From Variovorax paradoxus (GTDB taxonomy: Bacteria > Pseudomonadota > Gammaproteobacteria > Burkholderiales > Burkholderiaceae_C): a stretch of DNA of 64,000 bases. This document shows, piece after piece, positions 43,490 through 52,652 of this stretch. Below the pieces are notes generated by a model. It was given only the letters and a program-made list of their open reading frames with translations. It had not been told where the DNA came from and did no database searches. Within the stretch, counting starts at the first letter, position 1, and every line of letters starts with the position of its first letter. The stretch covers positions 5,270,001 to 5,334,000 of the forward strand of contig NZ_JAUSXG010000001.1 in NCBI RefSeq assembly GCF_030815855.1. The letters are read 5' to 3'. The translations under genes were made by a program, and so were the position numbers.

Positions 43490-44386
43490 TTACCTGCGGC
43501 GGCGGGCGGGCGCGGGTTGCTCCGCCGGCGCGGAGGTTTGCGACGGCGCGGCGCCGCCGTCCACACCCAACCGGCCACCGCCGCCGAGGCCCTGGCCGCG
43601 CACCGTCTGCGCCTTGTAGTTGCGCAGCGAGCGAACCATCTGGTTGAACGCATCCATGAAGGCCGCGGCAATCACCTTGCCCTGTGCCGTGTTGGTGTAG
43701 CCGCCAAGGCCACCGGCGCCACTTCGGCCCGCGAGGCCACCAAAGGCGCCGAAGTCGGTCTTGGAGGCGCTGCCTTCAGCGGCCGCGACCTGCACGCCCG
43801 AGCGGTTGTCGATGAGGGTGAGCAGCGCGCTGGCTTCCTTGGTCTGCATGCTGCCGCCGACCGCAGCCAGGGCGCGGCCACGGTTGCCGCCCACCAAGCC
43901 GCCGAGCGCGCCGCCAATGCCGCCGGCATCGCTGTTGCTGAACACGATCTCGGGCGACAGGCCGTAGTCGGAGGCCACCATCTGGCCGCGTCCGAAATTG
44001 CTGCCACCGCGCATTTCGCCCGACTGCTGCAGCGCGCGCTCGCGCGTCATGGCGTTCATGCCGGCCGCACCGCGCTCGACCACCACGAAGCAGTTCGATT
44101 GCTGCACCAGCAGGCGCAGCAGGTTGGCCGTCGGCGGCAAGCGGTATTCGCCGGTGAGGATGGTGTACCAGCCGGAGTTCACGTTCTCGACCAGCGAGAC
44201 GGTGCCGAGCGGCGAGTCGCAGCGCTCGAGCTGGCTGCTGTCACCGGCGGTTGCCGAACCGGCGGCGCTGCCGGTGGCCATGGTCTTGGCCGACTGGCTG
44301 CCCATCTGCATGTCGGTGGCCGCGCAACCGGTCAGCAGCAGCGCACCCACGGCCACGGCTGCGACCGGAAACTTGTTGAATTTCAT
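43490..44386 (-). CDS. CsgG-like outer-membrane lipoprotein
   Basis: A 298-residue lipoprotein: signal MKFNKFPVAAVAVGALLLTGC with Cys21. A CsgG/YjbH-like core follows (YRLPPTANLLRLLVQQSNC, FVVVERGAAGMNAMTRERAL, EIVFSNSDAGGIGGAL with long Gly-rich loops, AALLTLIDNRSGVQVAAAEGSA type strand). The tail is Pro/Gln/Arg-rich. CsgG exports curli subunits, but no csg genes lie nearby and such stand-alone proteins are often called peptidoglycan-associated or curli-assembly lipoproteins. Function beyond the envelope is not shown. Confidence 0.82.
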   Translation of the reverse strand: MKFNKFPVAAVAVGALLLTGCAATDMQMGSQSAKTMATGSAAGSATAGDSSQLERCDSPLGTVSLVENVNSGWYTILTGEYRLPPTANLLRLLVQQSNCFVVVERGAAGMNAMTRERALQQSGEMRGGSNFGRGQMVASDYGLSPEIVFSNSDAGGIGGALGGLVGGNRGRALAAVGGSMQTKEASALLTLIDNRSGVQVAAAEGSASKTDFGAFGGLAGRSGAGGLGGYTNTAQGKVIAAAFMDAFNQMVRSLRNYKAQTVRGQGLGGGGRLGVDGGAAPSQTSAPAEQPAPARRRR

Positions 44387-44492
44387 GAAGGACTCCCTCT
44401 CCTCGAGATTTGCGATTTGAAATCAGCGGAGAGGATACGCGTAAAAGATTGCAAGAAACAATCGCGCAAAAGTCCGAGCCACGGCCCGCTGG

Positions 44493-45443
44493 CTAGGCCG
44501 TTTGGCGGATGCGTTCGATCAGCCCGTTGAGCGCCTCGATGGACCCGAAGTGGATGGCGAGTTCTCCGCTCTCCTCGACCTTGCCGCCGCGCTTGCTGCG
44601 CTTCTTGATGCGGACCTCGACTTCGGCGGTGAGCAGGTCGGCCAACTCTTCTTCCACGCGCTGCAGGTCGCGCGATTTTTCACCGTCGTTGCCGCGCCGC
44701 GACGGGGTGAGCGTGAACTCGGCCGCAAGCCGCTTCACCAGCGACTCGGCTTCGCGCACCGACATTTTCTTGGCGGCGATCTGGTTGGCAGCCGTGATCT
44801 GCGTGCCGCGGTCCAGCGACAGCAGCGCGCGGGCATGGCCCATGTCGATGTCGCCGGCCATGAGCATCTGCTGCGCCGGTTCGGCCAGGTTCAGCAGGCG
44901 CAGCAAGTTGCTGGCGGCGCTGCGCGAACGGCCGACGGCCTGCGCCGCCATTTCGTGAGTGAGCCCAAACTCCGAGACGAGGCGTTGCAGGCCTTGGGCT
45001 TCTTCGAGCGGGTTGAGGTCTTCGCGCTGGATGTTTTCGATCAGCGACATGGCCGCCGCGGCCTCGTTGGGCACATCGCGCACCAGCACCGGCACGCGGT
45101 CGAGGCCCGCCAGCTTGGCGGCGCGGAAGCGGCGCTCGCCCGCGATGATTTCGTATTCGGCGTTCTTGGCGGCGGCCGAGGCTTCATCGAGCCGGCGCAC
45201 CAGGATCGGCTGCATGATACCCTGCACCTTGATGCTCTCGGCGAGCTCGTACAGCGCGCCTTCGTCCATGCGGGTGCGCGGCTGGTAAACGCCGGCAACC
45301 ATCTGGTCGAGCATCAGCGTGTTCGGGTTCTGCGCCGCGGCGCCCTCTTCCGTCCCATTGTTGTTGTCTGCGGAGGGTGCGGCCGTGGGGCCGAGCAGCG
45401 CTTCGAGGCCGCGCCCCAGGCCCTTGGGTTTCTTGGTCGCCAT
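44493..45443 (-). CDS. parB: Chromosome partitioning protein ParB
   Basis: Binds parS DNA and spreads as a CTP-fuelled clamp during chromosome segregation. The 316-residue protein has the N-terminal KPKGLGRGLEALLG, the CTP-binding AGERRFRAAKLAGL, the ENIQREDLNPLEEA ParB box, the HTH (THEMAAQAVGRSRSAASNLLR) and the C-terminal dimer domain. Its ATG shares one base with the stop of the upstream small hydrolase. Two parS sites lie 2.3-3.4 kb away in rsmG and mnmG. Confidence 0.97.
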   Translation of the reverse strand: MATKKPKGLGRGLEALLGPTAAPSADNNNGTEEGAAAQNPNTLMLDQMVAGVYQPRTRMDEGALYELAESIKVQGIMQPILVRRLDEASAAAKNAEYEIIAGERRFRAAKLAGLDRVPVLVRDVPNEAAAAMSLIENIQREDLNPLEEAQGLQRLVSEFGLTHEMAAQAVGRSRSAASNLLRLLNLAEPAQQMLMAGDIDMGHARALLSLDRGTQITAANQIAAKKMSVREAESLVKRLAAEFTLTPSRRGNDGEKSRDLQRVEEELADLLTAEVEVRIKKRSKRGGKVEESGELAIHFGSIEALNGLIERIRQTA

Positions 45444-45988
45444 CAGTGCGTGTCTTTCGAGATGTCGTTCAGTAGTTGCCGGGCTTCGGGCCAGTCGCCC
45501 AGCCCGGAGTCGGCGTTCAGATGGCCGCCGGTGCCGGCGTCGACGAAGCGTGCGCCCCAATCGGCAGCGAGCTGGCACGAGCGCTTGGCGTCGCAATAAG
45601 GATCGTCGTTGGCGGCGATCAGCACCGACGGGAACGGCAGCGGTTTGCGCACGATGGGCGCCCAGCCCGGGATCAGCTGCCGGAGGTCGTCGCGCTCCAG
45701 GTCACCGGGCGCAACCAGCAGCGCGCCGCGCACCTTGTGCGTATTGCGCGAGTGCGCGGCCCATGCGGCCACGAGGATGCAGCCCAGGCTGTGCGCCGCG
45801 AAAAGCACCGGCCCGGGTGCGGCCAGCACTTCTTCTTCGAGCCGTGCCGACCAGTCGCCCCGCAGCGGGCGCATCCAATCGTGCTGCTCGACGCGGTGGT
45901 CGCCGTATGCCGATTCCCAACGAGTTTGCCAGTGACCGGGGCCGCTGTTCTGCCAGCCGGGCAGCAACAGGATGCGGGAAATTGTCAT
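45443..45988 (-). CDS. RBBP9/YdeN-type alpha/beta hydrolase between parA and parB
   Basis: A 181-residue small hydrolase. Nucleophile elbow AAHSLGCILVAAW (serine near residue 67), acid in ANDDPYCD and the histidine in GGHLNADSGLGDWPEA, the usual end of this family. The gene is inserted between parA (47-base gap) and parB (1-base overlap), so it is made together with the partition proteins. The substrate and any partition-related role are unknown; the placement seems conserved in related genera as far as I recall. Confidence 0.88.
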   Translation of the reverse strand: MTISRILLLPGWQNSGPGHWQTRWESAYGDHRVEQHDWMRPLRGDWSARLEEEVLAAPGPVLFAAHSLGCILVAAWAAHSRNTHKVRGALLVAPGDLERDDLRQLIPGWAPIVRKPLPFPSVLIAANDDPYCDAKRSCQLAADWGARFVDAGTGGHLNADSGLGDWPEARQLLNDISKDTH

Positions 45989-46035
45989 TATTTATTTGCT
46001 GCGAGATTGATGGCGCATGTCCAGGGCGGACCGCT

Positions 46036-46950
46036 TCAGAGGCTTTTTTCGCTGGCGGAATCGGGTGCGACGGCGGGTGCGAGCACGTCCTCGGGAATGG
46101 CCAGGTTGGGCGCGCCCGGTGCGACGGGTGCAATCGGAGGCGCCACCGCGCCGGATGCGAACGCGCTGGCGGGCGGCAGCTTTTCGACCAGTTCCTTGGC
46201 AAAGGCAATGAAGGCCTGGCTACCGCGGGCGGCGGGGTCGAACACCACGCCGGGCAGTCCGTAGCTCGGTGCCTCGGCCAGTCGGACGTTGCGCGGAATC
46301 ACGGTGTCGAACACCTTGTCGCCGAAGTGGGACTTGAGCTGCTCGCTCACCTGCTGCTGCAGCGTGATACGCGGATCGAACATCACGCGCAGGAGGCCGA
46401 TGATCTGCAGGTTCTTGTTGAGGTTGGCATGCACCTGCTTGATGGTATTGACCAGATCGGTCAACCCTTCGAGCGCGAAGTACTCGCACTGCATGGGCAC
46501 GATCACGCCATGGGCGGCACACAGGCCGTTGAGCGTGAGCAGGCTCAGGCTCGGCGGGCAGTCGATCAGCACGAAGTCGTACTCGGCGCCGACCGCGGCC
46601 AGCGCGGTGCGCAGGCGCTTCTCGCGGCGGTCGAGCGCCACCATTTCGACTTCGGCGCCGGCCAGTTCGCGGTTGGCGCCCAGCACGTCGTAGCCGCAAC
46701 CGCCCTCCACCAACTTGTCGGCCTTGACGCGCGCCTCGGCCACGGAGGCCGACTCGAGCAGCACGTCGTACACCGTCATCTCCAGCTGGCGCTTGTCGAT
46801 GCCCGAACCCATGGTCGCATTGCCTTGGGGGTCGAGGTCGATCATCAGCACCCGCTGGCCGACCTTCGCCAAGCCGGCGGCCAGGTTGACAGTGGTGGTG
46901 GTCTTGCCGACGCCGCCCTTTTGGTTGGCAATGCAGAAAATCTTGGCCAT
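46036..46950 (-). CDS. parA: Chromosome partitioning ATPase ParA (Soj)
   Basis: Deviant Walker ATPase that drives segregation of ParB-parS complexes. It is 304 residues: KGGVGKTTTTVNLA at residues 10-23, DLDPQGNATMGSG, and FVLIDCPPSLSLLTLNGL. The C-terminus carries an unusual Pro/Ala-rich extension of about 45 residues (PPASAFASGAVAPPIAPVAP) beyond the normal Soj end. The start at 46950 gives MAKIFCIANQKGG; LysE lies immediately upstream. Confidence 0.97.
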   Translation of the reverse strand: MAKIFCIANQKGGVGKTTTTVNLAAGLAKVGQRVLMIDLDPQGNATMGSGIDKRQLEMTVYDVLLESASVAEARVKADKLVEGGCGYDVLGANRELAGAEVEMVALDRREKRLRTALAAVGAEYDFVLIDCPPSLSLLTLNGLCAAHGVIVPMQCEYFALEGLTDLVNTIKQVHANLNKNLQIIGLLRVMFDPRITLQQQVSEQLKSHFGDKVFDTVIPRNVRLAEAPSYGLPGVVFDPAARGSQAFIAFAKELVEKLPPASAFASGAVAPPIAPVAPGAPNLAIPEDVLAPAVAPDSASEKSL

Positions 46951-46957
46951 GTTCGGA

Positions 46958-47572
46958 TCAGCGGGAAATGGCGAGCTTGACGCCGAAAGCAATCAGGAAG
47001 ACGCCGGCAAGCTTTTCGAGCGTGCCCGAAATACGGGGATTGGCGCGAATGCGCTCAGCCAGAAAGTGCGTGAGCAGCGTCGACGTGAGGCCGTACAGGA
47101 AGGTGAGTGCGGCAATCGTCACCGCCATGGCACCGAAAGTGACCACGCCCTGATGGCGGGCCGGGTCGACGAACAGAGGGAAAAAGGCCATGTAGAACAC
47201 GATTGCCTTGGGGTTGAGCAAAGTGATCGTCAGTGCCTGCCTAAGGAAGTGGCTCGGGCGAATATTCAGGATCGGCGCTCCACCCGGCTTGGCGAGCAGC
47301 ATCTTGAAGCCGAGCCAGGCAAGGTAGGCAGCACCCAGCCACTGCACGGCCGCAAAGGCGGTCGGGTAAGTGGCCAACACCGCCGACACGCCCGCCACCG
47401 CCGCCCACATGAGGAACTGGTCCCCGATGATCACGCCGAGCGTGGCTGCCAGCCCGCCACGGATCCCACCTTTGCTGGTCGAGGTAATCAACGCCAGGTT
47501 GCCCGGACCGGGAATCAAGAGAAAGAGGACGATGGCGGCGACGAATGCGCCGTAGTCAGCAATGCCGAACAT
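46958..47572 (-). CDS. LysE/RhtB-family exporter
   Basis: A 204-residue inner-membrane amino-acid exporter with five to six helices. The family signature LIPGPGNLALITSTSKGGIRGGL is near residues 18-40, with the second motif NPKAIVFYMAFFPLFVD near residue 120. The start MFGIADYGAF at 47572 is chosen because upstream codons give a hydrophilic stretch not seen in the family. Located between parA (7-base gap) and rsmG. Confidence 0.92.
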   Translation of the reverse strand: MFGIADYGAFVAAIVLFLLIPGPGNLALITSTSKGGIRGGLAATLGVIIGDQFLMWAAVAGVSAVLATYPTAFAAVQWLGAAYLAWLGFKMLLAKPGGAPILNIRPSHFLRQALTITLLNPKAIVFYMAFFPLFVDPARHQGVVTFGAMAVTIAALTFLYGLTSTLLTHFLAERIRANPRISGTLEKLAGVFLIAFGVKLAISR

Positions 47573-47686
47573 GGGATTTGCCTCGAGAAAGAGAGCCAGG
47601 GGAGGCGTCGAGTCTAAGCGAGGCCGGTCAAGCAAGGGCCATTCGGCGTCGGCTTTCACCGGGGCCGCGGCCTCTTTTTTGGCGAT

Positions 47687-48328
47687 TCAGGCCGCTTCTT
47701 TGCGAGCCCAGACGATGCAGCGCTCGGCGTCCAAGCCGGGAACCGTCAGTTGTTCCACGTGAAACACTGCGACACCCTCGGGCAAGACGGCCAGTTCATC
47801 GCTCGGCACTTTGCCCTTCATGGCCAGCCAGACGCCCTCGGGCGCGAGCAGGTGCTTCGACCCATCGAAGAAGTCCGGCAGCGAGGCGAAGGCACGGGAA
47901 CTGATGACCTCATAGCGACCGGTCAGCGATTCGACCCGCGCATGCAATCCACGCAGAGTAGGCAGTTCGAGTTCGGCCGCCACCTGCTGAACGAAGGCGG
48001 CCTTCTTCGCGACCGCATCGAGGCAGCTCACCTTCAGGTCCGGCCGCATGATGGCAATCACGACACCCGGCAGGCCGCCGCCGGACCCGACGTCGAGTAG
48101 CGCGCCTTGCCCCGCCCACTCGCGCTGCAGCGGCGGCACCGCCGCCAGGCTGTCGAGCAGATGGTGCGTCAGCACGCTGGCTTCATCGCGCAACGCCGTC
48201 AGGTTGTAGACCTTGTTCCACTTGAGCATCAGCGTGCCATAGGCCAGCAGCTGTTCCGCCTGCCGGTCGGACAAGACTACACCCAGGGCTGCCGCGCCTT
48301 GGCGCAGCGTATCGATCGGCGCGCTCAT
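47687..48328 (-). CDS. rsmG: 16S rRNA (guanine527-N7) methyltransferase RsmG
   Basis: Methylates G527 of 16S rRNA. The 213-residue protein has the RsmG pattern [22 protein letters not shown], then the SAM-binding [14 protein letters not shown] and [13 protein letters not shown] segment [12 protein letters not shown]. Its start overlaps the mnmG stop (ATGA). The 3' end of the gene holds a parS site, encoding VFHVEQ. Confidence 0.97.
   Translation of the reverse strand: MSAPIDTLRQGAAALGVVLSDRQAEQLLAYGTLMLKWNKVYNLTALRDEASVLTHHLLDSLAAVPPLQREWAGQGALLDVGSGGGLPGVVIAIMRPDLKVSCLDAVAKKAAFVQQVAAELELPTLRGLHARVESLTGRYEVISSRAFASLPDFFDGSKHLLAPEGVWLAMKGKVPSDELAVLPEGVAVFHVEQLTVPGLDAERCIVWARKEAA
47751..47766. 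other. parS: parS centromere site 1 (inside rsmG)
   Basis: TGTTCCACGTGAAACA matches the 16-base bacterial parS consensus TGTTTCACGTGAAACA at 15 of 16 positions. It lies near the 3' end of rsmG and is kept in frame as VFHVEQ. ParB, encoded 2.3 kb away, should bind it. Confidence 0.92.
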
Positions 48329-50286
48329 TGGGCGGACTGCGATTCTGCCGCCGCAGCTTCCGCGTCGGCGTCGCGGTTGAACGCCTTGTGCCCGCCTTTT
48401 CGCAAATGGATCATCAACAGGGAAATCGCGGCGGGCGTCACGCCCGAGATGCGAGAAGCCAAGCCCAGCGTTTCAGGCCGGTGCTTGTCGAGCTTTTGGC
48501 GAACCTCGAAACTCAGAGCCTTGACTTGGCCATAGTCGAAATCGGCGGGCAGACGCAAGTTCTCGAAATGCGCGGCACGCTCCACCTCGTCGTGCTGGCG
48601 CTCGATGTAGCCGGAATACTTGGCCGAGATCTCGATCTGCTCGATTTCGGTTTCGTTGAGCGCCGACTTTGCGCTGTACTTTCCGCCGTCCAGCGACATC
48701 AGCGTTCGGTAGTTCACATCCGGTCGGCGCAGCAAGTCGGCCAGGTTGTACTCATGCTCGATGGCCTTTCCGAGTACGCGCTCCGATTCAGCCGCCGGCA
48801 GGTTGCGCGGGTTCACCCAGATCGACTTGAGCCGTTCTGTTTCACGTGAAACAGCATCGCGCTTGCGGCTGAAAGCATCCCATTGTTCGTCGCCCACCAG
48901 TCCGAGCTTGCGCCCTGCTTCAGTCAGGCGCATGTCGGCGTTGTCCTCGCGCAGCTGCAGCCTGAACTCGGCACGGCTGGTGAACATGCGATACGGCTCG
49001 GTCACACCCTTGGTGATCAGGTCGTCGACCAGAACGCCCAGGTAGGCTTCGTCCCGGCGCGGCAGCCAAGCCTCCTCGCCGCGGCATTGAAGCGCGGCGT
49101 TGATGCCGGCAAACAGGCCTTGTGCTGCCGCTTCTTCGTAGCCGGTCGTGCCGTTGATCTGCCCGGCAAAGAACAGGCCCTTGACCGATCGGGTTTCGAA
49201 ACTGCTCTTGAGTTCGCGCGGATCGAAGTAGTCGTACTCGATGGCATAGCCCGGCCGCAGGATGTGGGCGTTCTCCAGCCCGGGCATCGAGCGCACGAGC
49301 TGGTACTGAATGTCGAACGGCAGGCTGGTCGAGATCCCATTCGGGTAGTACTCGTTGGTCGTGAGCCCTTCGGGCTCGAGAAAGATCTGGTGGCTTTCCT
49401 TGTCGGCGAACCGGTTGATCTTGTCTTCGACGCTCGGGCAGTAGCGCGGACCGACGCCGTCGATCTTGCCCGTGAACATCGGGCTGCGGTCGAAGCCCGA
49501 GCGAATGATGTCGTGCGTGCGCTCGTTCGTGTGGGTGATCCAGCAGGCCATTTGCTGCGGGTGCATGTCCACTCGGCCCATGAAGCTGAACACCGGCATC
49601 GGCCCTGCCCCGCCCGGCATGCCGTCGCCCGGTTGTTCGGTGCACTTCGAAAAGTCGATGGTGCGGCCGTCGAGCCGCGGCGGCGTGCCAGTCTTCAGGC
49701 GGCCCTGGGGCAGCTTCAATTCCTTGAGCCGCGCCGACAGGCTGATGGCCGGCGGATCGCCCGCGCGCCCGGCCTGGTAGTTGTCGAGGCCGACGTGAAT
49801 GCGTCCATCGAGAAAAGTCCCGGCGGTCAGCACCACCGTGCGGGCGCGAAATGCAATACCGACTTGCGTGATGGCGCCCACCACGCGGTCGCCCTCCACC
49901 ATCAGGTCGTCGACCGCTTGCTGGAACAGGCTCAGGTTCGGCTGGTTCTCGAGGCGGCGGCGGATCGCGGCCTTGTACAAGACACGATCGGCCTGTGCCC
50001 GGGTGGCGCGCACGGCCGGTCCCTTGCTCGAATTGAGAATGCGAAACTGGATACCCGCCTCGTCGGTGGCAATGGCCATGGCGCCGCCGAGCGCATCGAC
50101 CTCTTTCACCAGATGGCCCTTGCCGATACCCCCGATCGACGGATTGCAGCTCATCTGCCCCAGCGTCTCGATGTTGTGGGAAAGCAGCAGTGTCTTGGCG
50201 CCCATGCGGGCAGCCGCCAGCGCGGCTTCGGTGCCGGCATGGCCACCGCCGATGACAATGACATCGAATTCTTCGGGATACAGCAT
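48325..50286 (-). CDS. mnmG: tRNA uridine 5-carboxymethylaminomethyl modification enzyme MnmG
   Basis: FAD-dependent partner of MnmE that modifies the wobble uridine of certain tRNAs. It is 653 residues, slightly longer than the E. coli protein (629). Seen are [17 protein letters not shown] at the N-terminus, the active-site [22 protein letters not shown] region, [11 protein letters not shown], and the C-terminal [19 protein letters not shown]. It shares an operon with rsmG, lysE, parA, the hydrolase and parB, and carries a perfect parS site near codon 480. Confidence 0.97.
   Translation of the reverse strand: MLYPEEFDVIVIGGGHAGTEAALAAARMGAKTLLLSHNIETLGQMSCNPSIGGIGKGHLVKEVDALGGAMAIATDEAGIQFRILNSSKGPAVRATRAQADRVLYKAAIRRRLENQPNLSLFQQAVDDLMVEGDRVVGAITQVGIAFRARTVVLTAGTFLDGRIHVGLDNYQAGRAGDPPAISLSARLKELKLPQGRLKTGTPPRLDGRTIDFSKCTEQPGDGMPGGAGPMPVFSFMGRVDMHPQQMACWITHTNERTHDIIRSGFDRSPMFTGKIDGVGPRYCPSVEDKINRFADKESHQIFLEPEGLTTNEYYPNGISTSLPFDIQYQLVRSMPGLENAHILRPGYAIEYDYFDPRELKSSFETRSVKGLFFAGQINGTTGYEEAAAQGLFAGINAALQCRGEEAWLPRRDEAYLGVLVDDLITKGVTEPYRMFTSRAEFRLQLREDNADMRLTEAGRKLGLVGDEQWDAFSRKRDAVSRETERLKSIWVNPRNLPAAESERVLGKAIEHEYNLADLLRRPDVNYRTLMSLDGGKYSAKSALNETEIEQIEISAKYSGYIERQHDEVERAAHFENLRLPADFDYGQVKALSFEVRQKLDKHRPETLGLASRISGVTPAAISLLMIHLRKGGHKAFNRDADAEAAAAESQSAQ
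48838..48853. other. parS: parS centromere site 2 (inside mnmG)
   Basis: TGTTTCACGTGAAACA is a perfect 16-base parS consensus palindrome. It is read in frame by mnmG as VSRET. It lies 1.1 kb from the site in rsmG, so ParB complexes should form across this operon. Confidence 0.96.
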
Positions 50287-50426
50287 GAGAGAGGGGGCGC
50301 ACTGACGCGTGCGCTGCGCAAAGGGGGCACCAATTTTAATCGGGGGTGCTGCTTTGCGCCCGGAATGGGGGCAACGTGGTTAATTGCTTCGAAAAGATAT
50401 TGAACCCTCGCCCGCTACATCGCCAT

Positions 50427-50445
50427 TGCTATCTTTTTGATAGCA
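50427..50445. repeat. Short palindrome TGCTATC-loop-GATAGCA
   Basis: A perfect 7-base stem around TTTTT, 22 bases after the transglutaminase-like gene (which reads leftward). I recall similar GATAGC hairpins scattered between genes in Comamonadaceae. It may act as a weak terminator; there is no clear T-run after it on either strand. Confidence 0.5.
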
Positions 50446-50467
50446 TACTATGCAGAGTGGGTGGGGG

Positions 50468-51355
50468 CTATTCAGACGCGGCAGCCAATTCGACGACAGG
50501 TACTGGCTTTTCGATGCCGATCAAGGCGCCCGTCGGTTCGGGCTCGGCCGGCGGCGCCACGCTCTCGTCCTGCAGTTCGCGAATCGCGAGCGTCTTGCCC
50601 GTCATGGCGACAGCGCCGAATATCGTGCAGAAGGCCACGTCCTTGGCGTCTCGCCCCGTGCCCACGCGCACCAGCCGATCGACCGGTGCCATGCGCGTTG
50701 CGTCGAACAGCACCCACCGGTCGCCGAGCCAGGCTTCGAAGACAGCATGGAAATCTTGCGGCGGTTCGTCGAACCATACATAGCCCACCACCAGCCGCGC
50801 CGGAATGTTCAATGCACGGCAGAAGGTAATGCCCAGGTGCGCGAAGTCGCGGCAGACACCCGCGCGTGCCACGAACACCTCGCGTGCGGTCGTGGTCGAG
50901 TCGCTGCTGCCCGGTTCATAGGTGATGCTGTCATGGATCCAGTCGACGATGGCCTGCACCCGGCCGATGCCCGGCGGCAAGTCGCCGAAGAGCTGCTGCG
51001 CGCAACGCGACATCAGGTCCGACTCGCAGTAGCGCGTCGGCATCATGTAGTGAAGGATTTCGTTGGGCACCAAGTTGACCGGCACCTCGGCCAGGTCGAG
51101 CGGCACGTCGATCTGCCGGCGCTGCACGCTCGCCTTGTAGCTGATCTTCAGCGGACCGGGCCGGGCGTCGAAGCGCACGAAGCGGTTGCCGCTTGATTCG
51201 TCGCAATAGACCTGCACCTCCGTCGGCGGCTCGATCACCAGCGCCTCGCTGATCACCGCCTGCGAGCCCGCCTGCGCGGCCTCGATGTTGAGCAGCATGT
51301 GCGCGGGCGCGTGGACCTCATAGCCGAGTTCTGCCTCGATGTGGGAGATGTGCAT
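50468..51355 (-). CDS. Transglutaminase-like cysteine peptidase family protein
   Basis: A 295-residue protein with an N-terminal beta-rich domain (MHISHIEAELGYEVHAPAHM to YKASVQRRQIDVP) and a transglutaminase-like core. The triad is visible: Cys in AGVCRDFAHLGITFC, His in DFHAVFEAWLG and Asp in WVLFDATRM. Members act as proteases, peptide N-glycanases or amidases; no signal peptide is seen. A start nine codons upstream (51382) is possible, but the domain begins at HISHIEAE. No clear partner gene. Confidence 0.85.
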   Translation of the reverse strand: MHISHIEAELGYEVHAPAHMLLNIEAAQAGSQAVISEALVIEPPTEVQVYCDESSGNRFVRFDARPGPLKISYKASVQRRQIDVPLDLAEVPVNLVPNEILHYMMPTRYCESDLMSRCAQQLFGDLPPGIGRVQAIVDWIHDSITYEPGSSDSTTTAREVFVARAGVCRDFAHLGITFCRALNIPARLVVGYVWFDEPPQDFHAVFEAWLGDRWVLFDATRMAPVDRLVRVGTGRDAKDVAFCTIFGAVAMTGKTLAIRELQDESVAPPAEPEPTGALIGIEKPVPVVELAAASE

Positions 51356-51520
51356 GCGCGGCTGTCCCGCCTGTTTATGCATGCCGCCGGCGCGAGCGAT
51401 GTTCTGGAAGCTGCCAGTGCGCCTGCGTCACGAGCAGCACCCGCATCACCCGATGAGCCGGGCTCTGCAGCAGCAAGCCGAGCGGGCGCGCGCGCGGCCA
51501 GCGCGGAACGAGCCGGTGCG

Positions 51521-51706
51521 TCAATCGATGGCCTTTTTCACCGCGCCGATGCCCAATGCCGCGAGAACCACGAACACCACCGCCAGCAGCAGGAACAGGC
51601 CGAACAGCAGCTTGGCAATACCGGCCGCGCCCGCGGCAATGCCGCCGAAGCCCAGCACTGCGGCCACCAGCGAGATGACCGCGAAAATAATCGCGTACTT
51701 CAACAT
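51521..51706 (-). CDS. DUF1328 (YtjA) small membrane protein
   Basis: A 61-residue protein with two hydrophobic helices ([19 protein letters not shown] and [21 protein letters not shown]). It starts MLKYAIIF, the typical YtjA opening, preceded by AAGGAGTTTCGG. The family is widespread in proteobacteria and often stress-induced; its function is unknown. The 165-base gap to the transglutaminase gene holds nothing recognisable. Confidence 0.9.
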   Translation of the reverse strand: MLKYAIIFAVISLVAAVLGFGGIAAGAAGIAKLLFGLFLLLAVVFVVLAALGIGAVKKAID

Positions 51707-51889
51707 CCGAAACTCCTTGCAGCGAGCCCTTGCCCACCGTTGCGGCGAGCTTAGAAAAGAGCTGGCGCCGGCCCGATAGTCGGTGCGCGCGAGCGTCCGT
51801 AGGACAAAACGCGCACTCGCAAACCCGCTAGCATGCATGTCGATCCAAAGATCATTTCCTGCTATCCACATACTTCGGAGATTCACCGC

Positions 51890-52498
51890 ATGAAGCTGTA
51901 TTACTCGCCCGGCGCCTGCTCGCTCTCGCCCCACATCGCGCTGCACGAGGCCGGTATCGCCTTCGAACCCGTGCTGGCCAGCACCAAGACCCACAAGCTG
52001 CAAGACGGCACCGACTACTACGGCATCAATCCGCTGGGCTACGTGCCGATGCTCGAACTCGACGATGGTACGCGCCTGCGCGAAGGCCCGGCCATCGTGC
52101 AATACATCGCCGACCTGGCACCCACGAAGAATCTCGCACCGGCCGCTGGTACCCTGCAGCGCTACCGCCTGCAGGAGTGGCTGACCTTCATCGGCACCGA
52201 GATGCACAAGGGCTACAGCCCGCTGTTCAACCCCGGCATGCCCGAAGAAGCCAAGACCATCTTCAAGGACAAGCTCAAGTCGCGCTACCAATGGCTCGAC
52301 GGCCAGCTCGCCGACAAGCCGTACCTGATGGGCGAGCACTTCAGCGTGGCCGACGGTTACCTGTTCACCGTGACCAACTGGACCAAGCCCACCGGCCTCG
52401 ACATTTCGAGCTTTGCCAATGTGCAGGCATGGCACGCACGCGTGGCCGCCCGCCCCGCCGTTCAAGAGGCGATGAAGGCTGAAGGCCTGCTGAAGTAA
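51890..52498 (+). CDS. Beta-class glutathione S-transferase
   Basis: A 202-residue GST. The N-terminal thioredoxin-like domain begins [21 protein letters not shown], with Cys10 as the beta-class active-site cysteine, and has the cis-Pro loop LGYVPMLEL and [12 protein letters not shown]. The C-terminal helical domain has the N-capping box [28 protein letters not shown] precedes the ATG. A terminator follows at 52576. Confidence 0.94.
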   Translation: MKLYYSPGACSLSPHIALHEAGIAFEPVLASTKTHKLQDGTDYYGINPLGYVPMLELDDGTRLREGPAIVQYIADLAPTKNLAPAAGTLQRYRLQEWLTFIGTEMHKGYSPLFNPGMPEEAKTIFKDKLKSRYQWLDGQLADKPYLMGEHFSVADGYLFTVTNWTKPTGLDISSFANVQAWHARVAARPAVQEAMKAEGLLK

Positions 52499-52575
52499 GA
52501 GGAAGCTCGCAGAAGACCTTCAAAGCCATCCGCAGCCCGGGCCACCCAAGGGAAAACCCGGGCCGCTTCAGCCAC

Positions 52576-52600
52576 AAGCCGCATGCCGCGGCTTTTTTTT
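52576..52600 (+). terminator. Rho-independent terminator after the GST gene
   Basis: AAGCCGC (52576-52582) pairs with GCGGCTT (52588-52594) around a 5-base loop, followed by a run of T to 52600. Its position, about 80 bases after the GST stop and 50 bases before the crotonase gene, separates the two units. Confidence 0.85.
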
Positions 52601-52652
52601 CGGGCCACGCTACGGGTCGAACTCAGACCTCGAAGCGAAAGACCCGACGACG

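Noticed and set aside
51375..51520. Possible short reverse-strand ORF upstream of the transglutaminase-like gene
   Set aside because: No RBS or start that fits, basic low-complexity product, and it continues as a shadow of the DUF1328 gene.
51862..51870. DnaA-box-like CTATCCACA
   Set aside because: A single box with one mismatch and no cluster, AT-rich unwinding region or dnaA gene nearby; not enough to call an origin.
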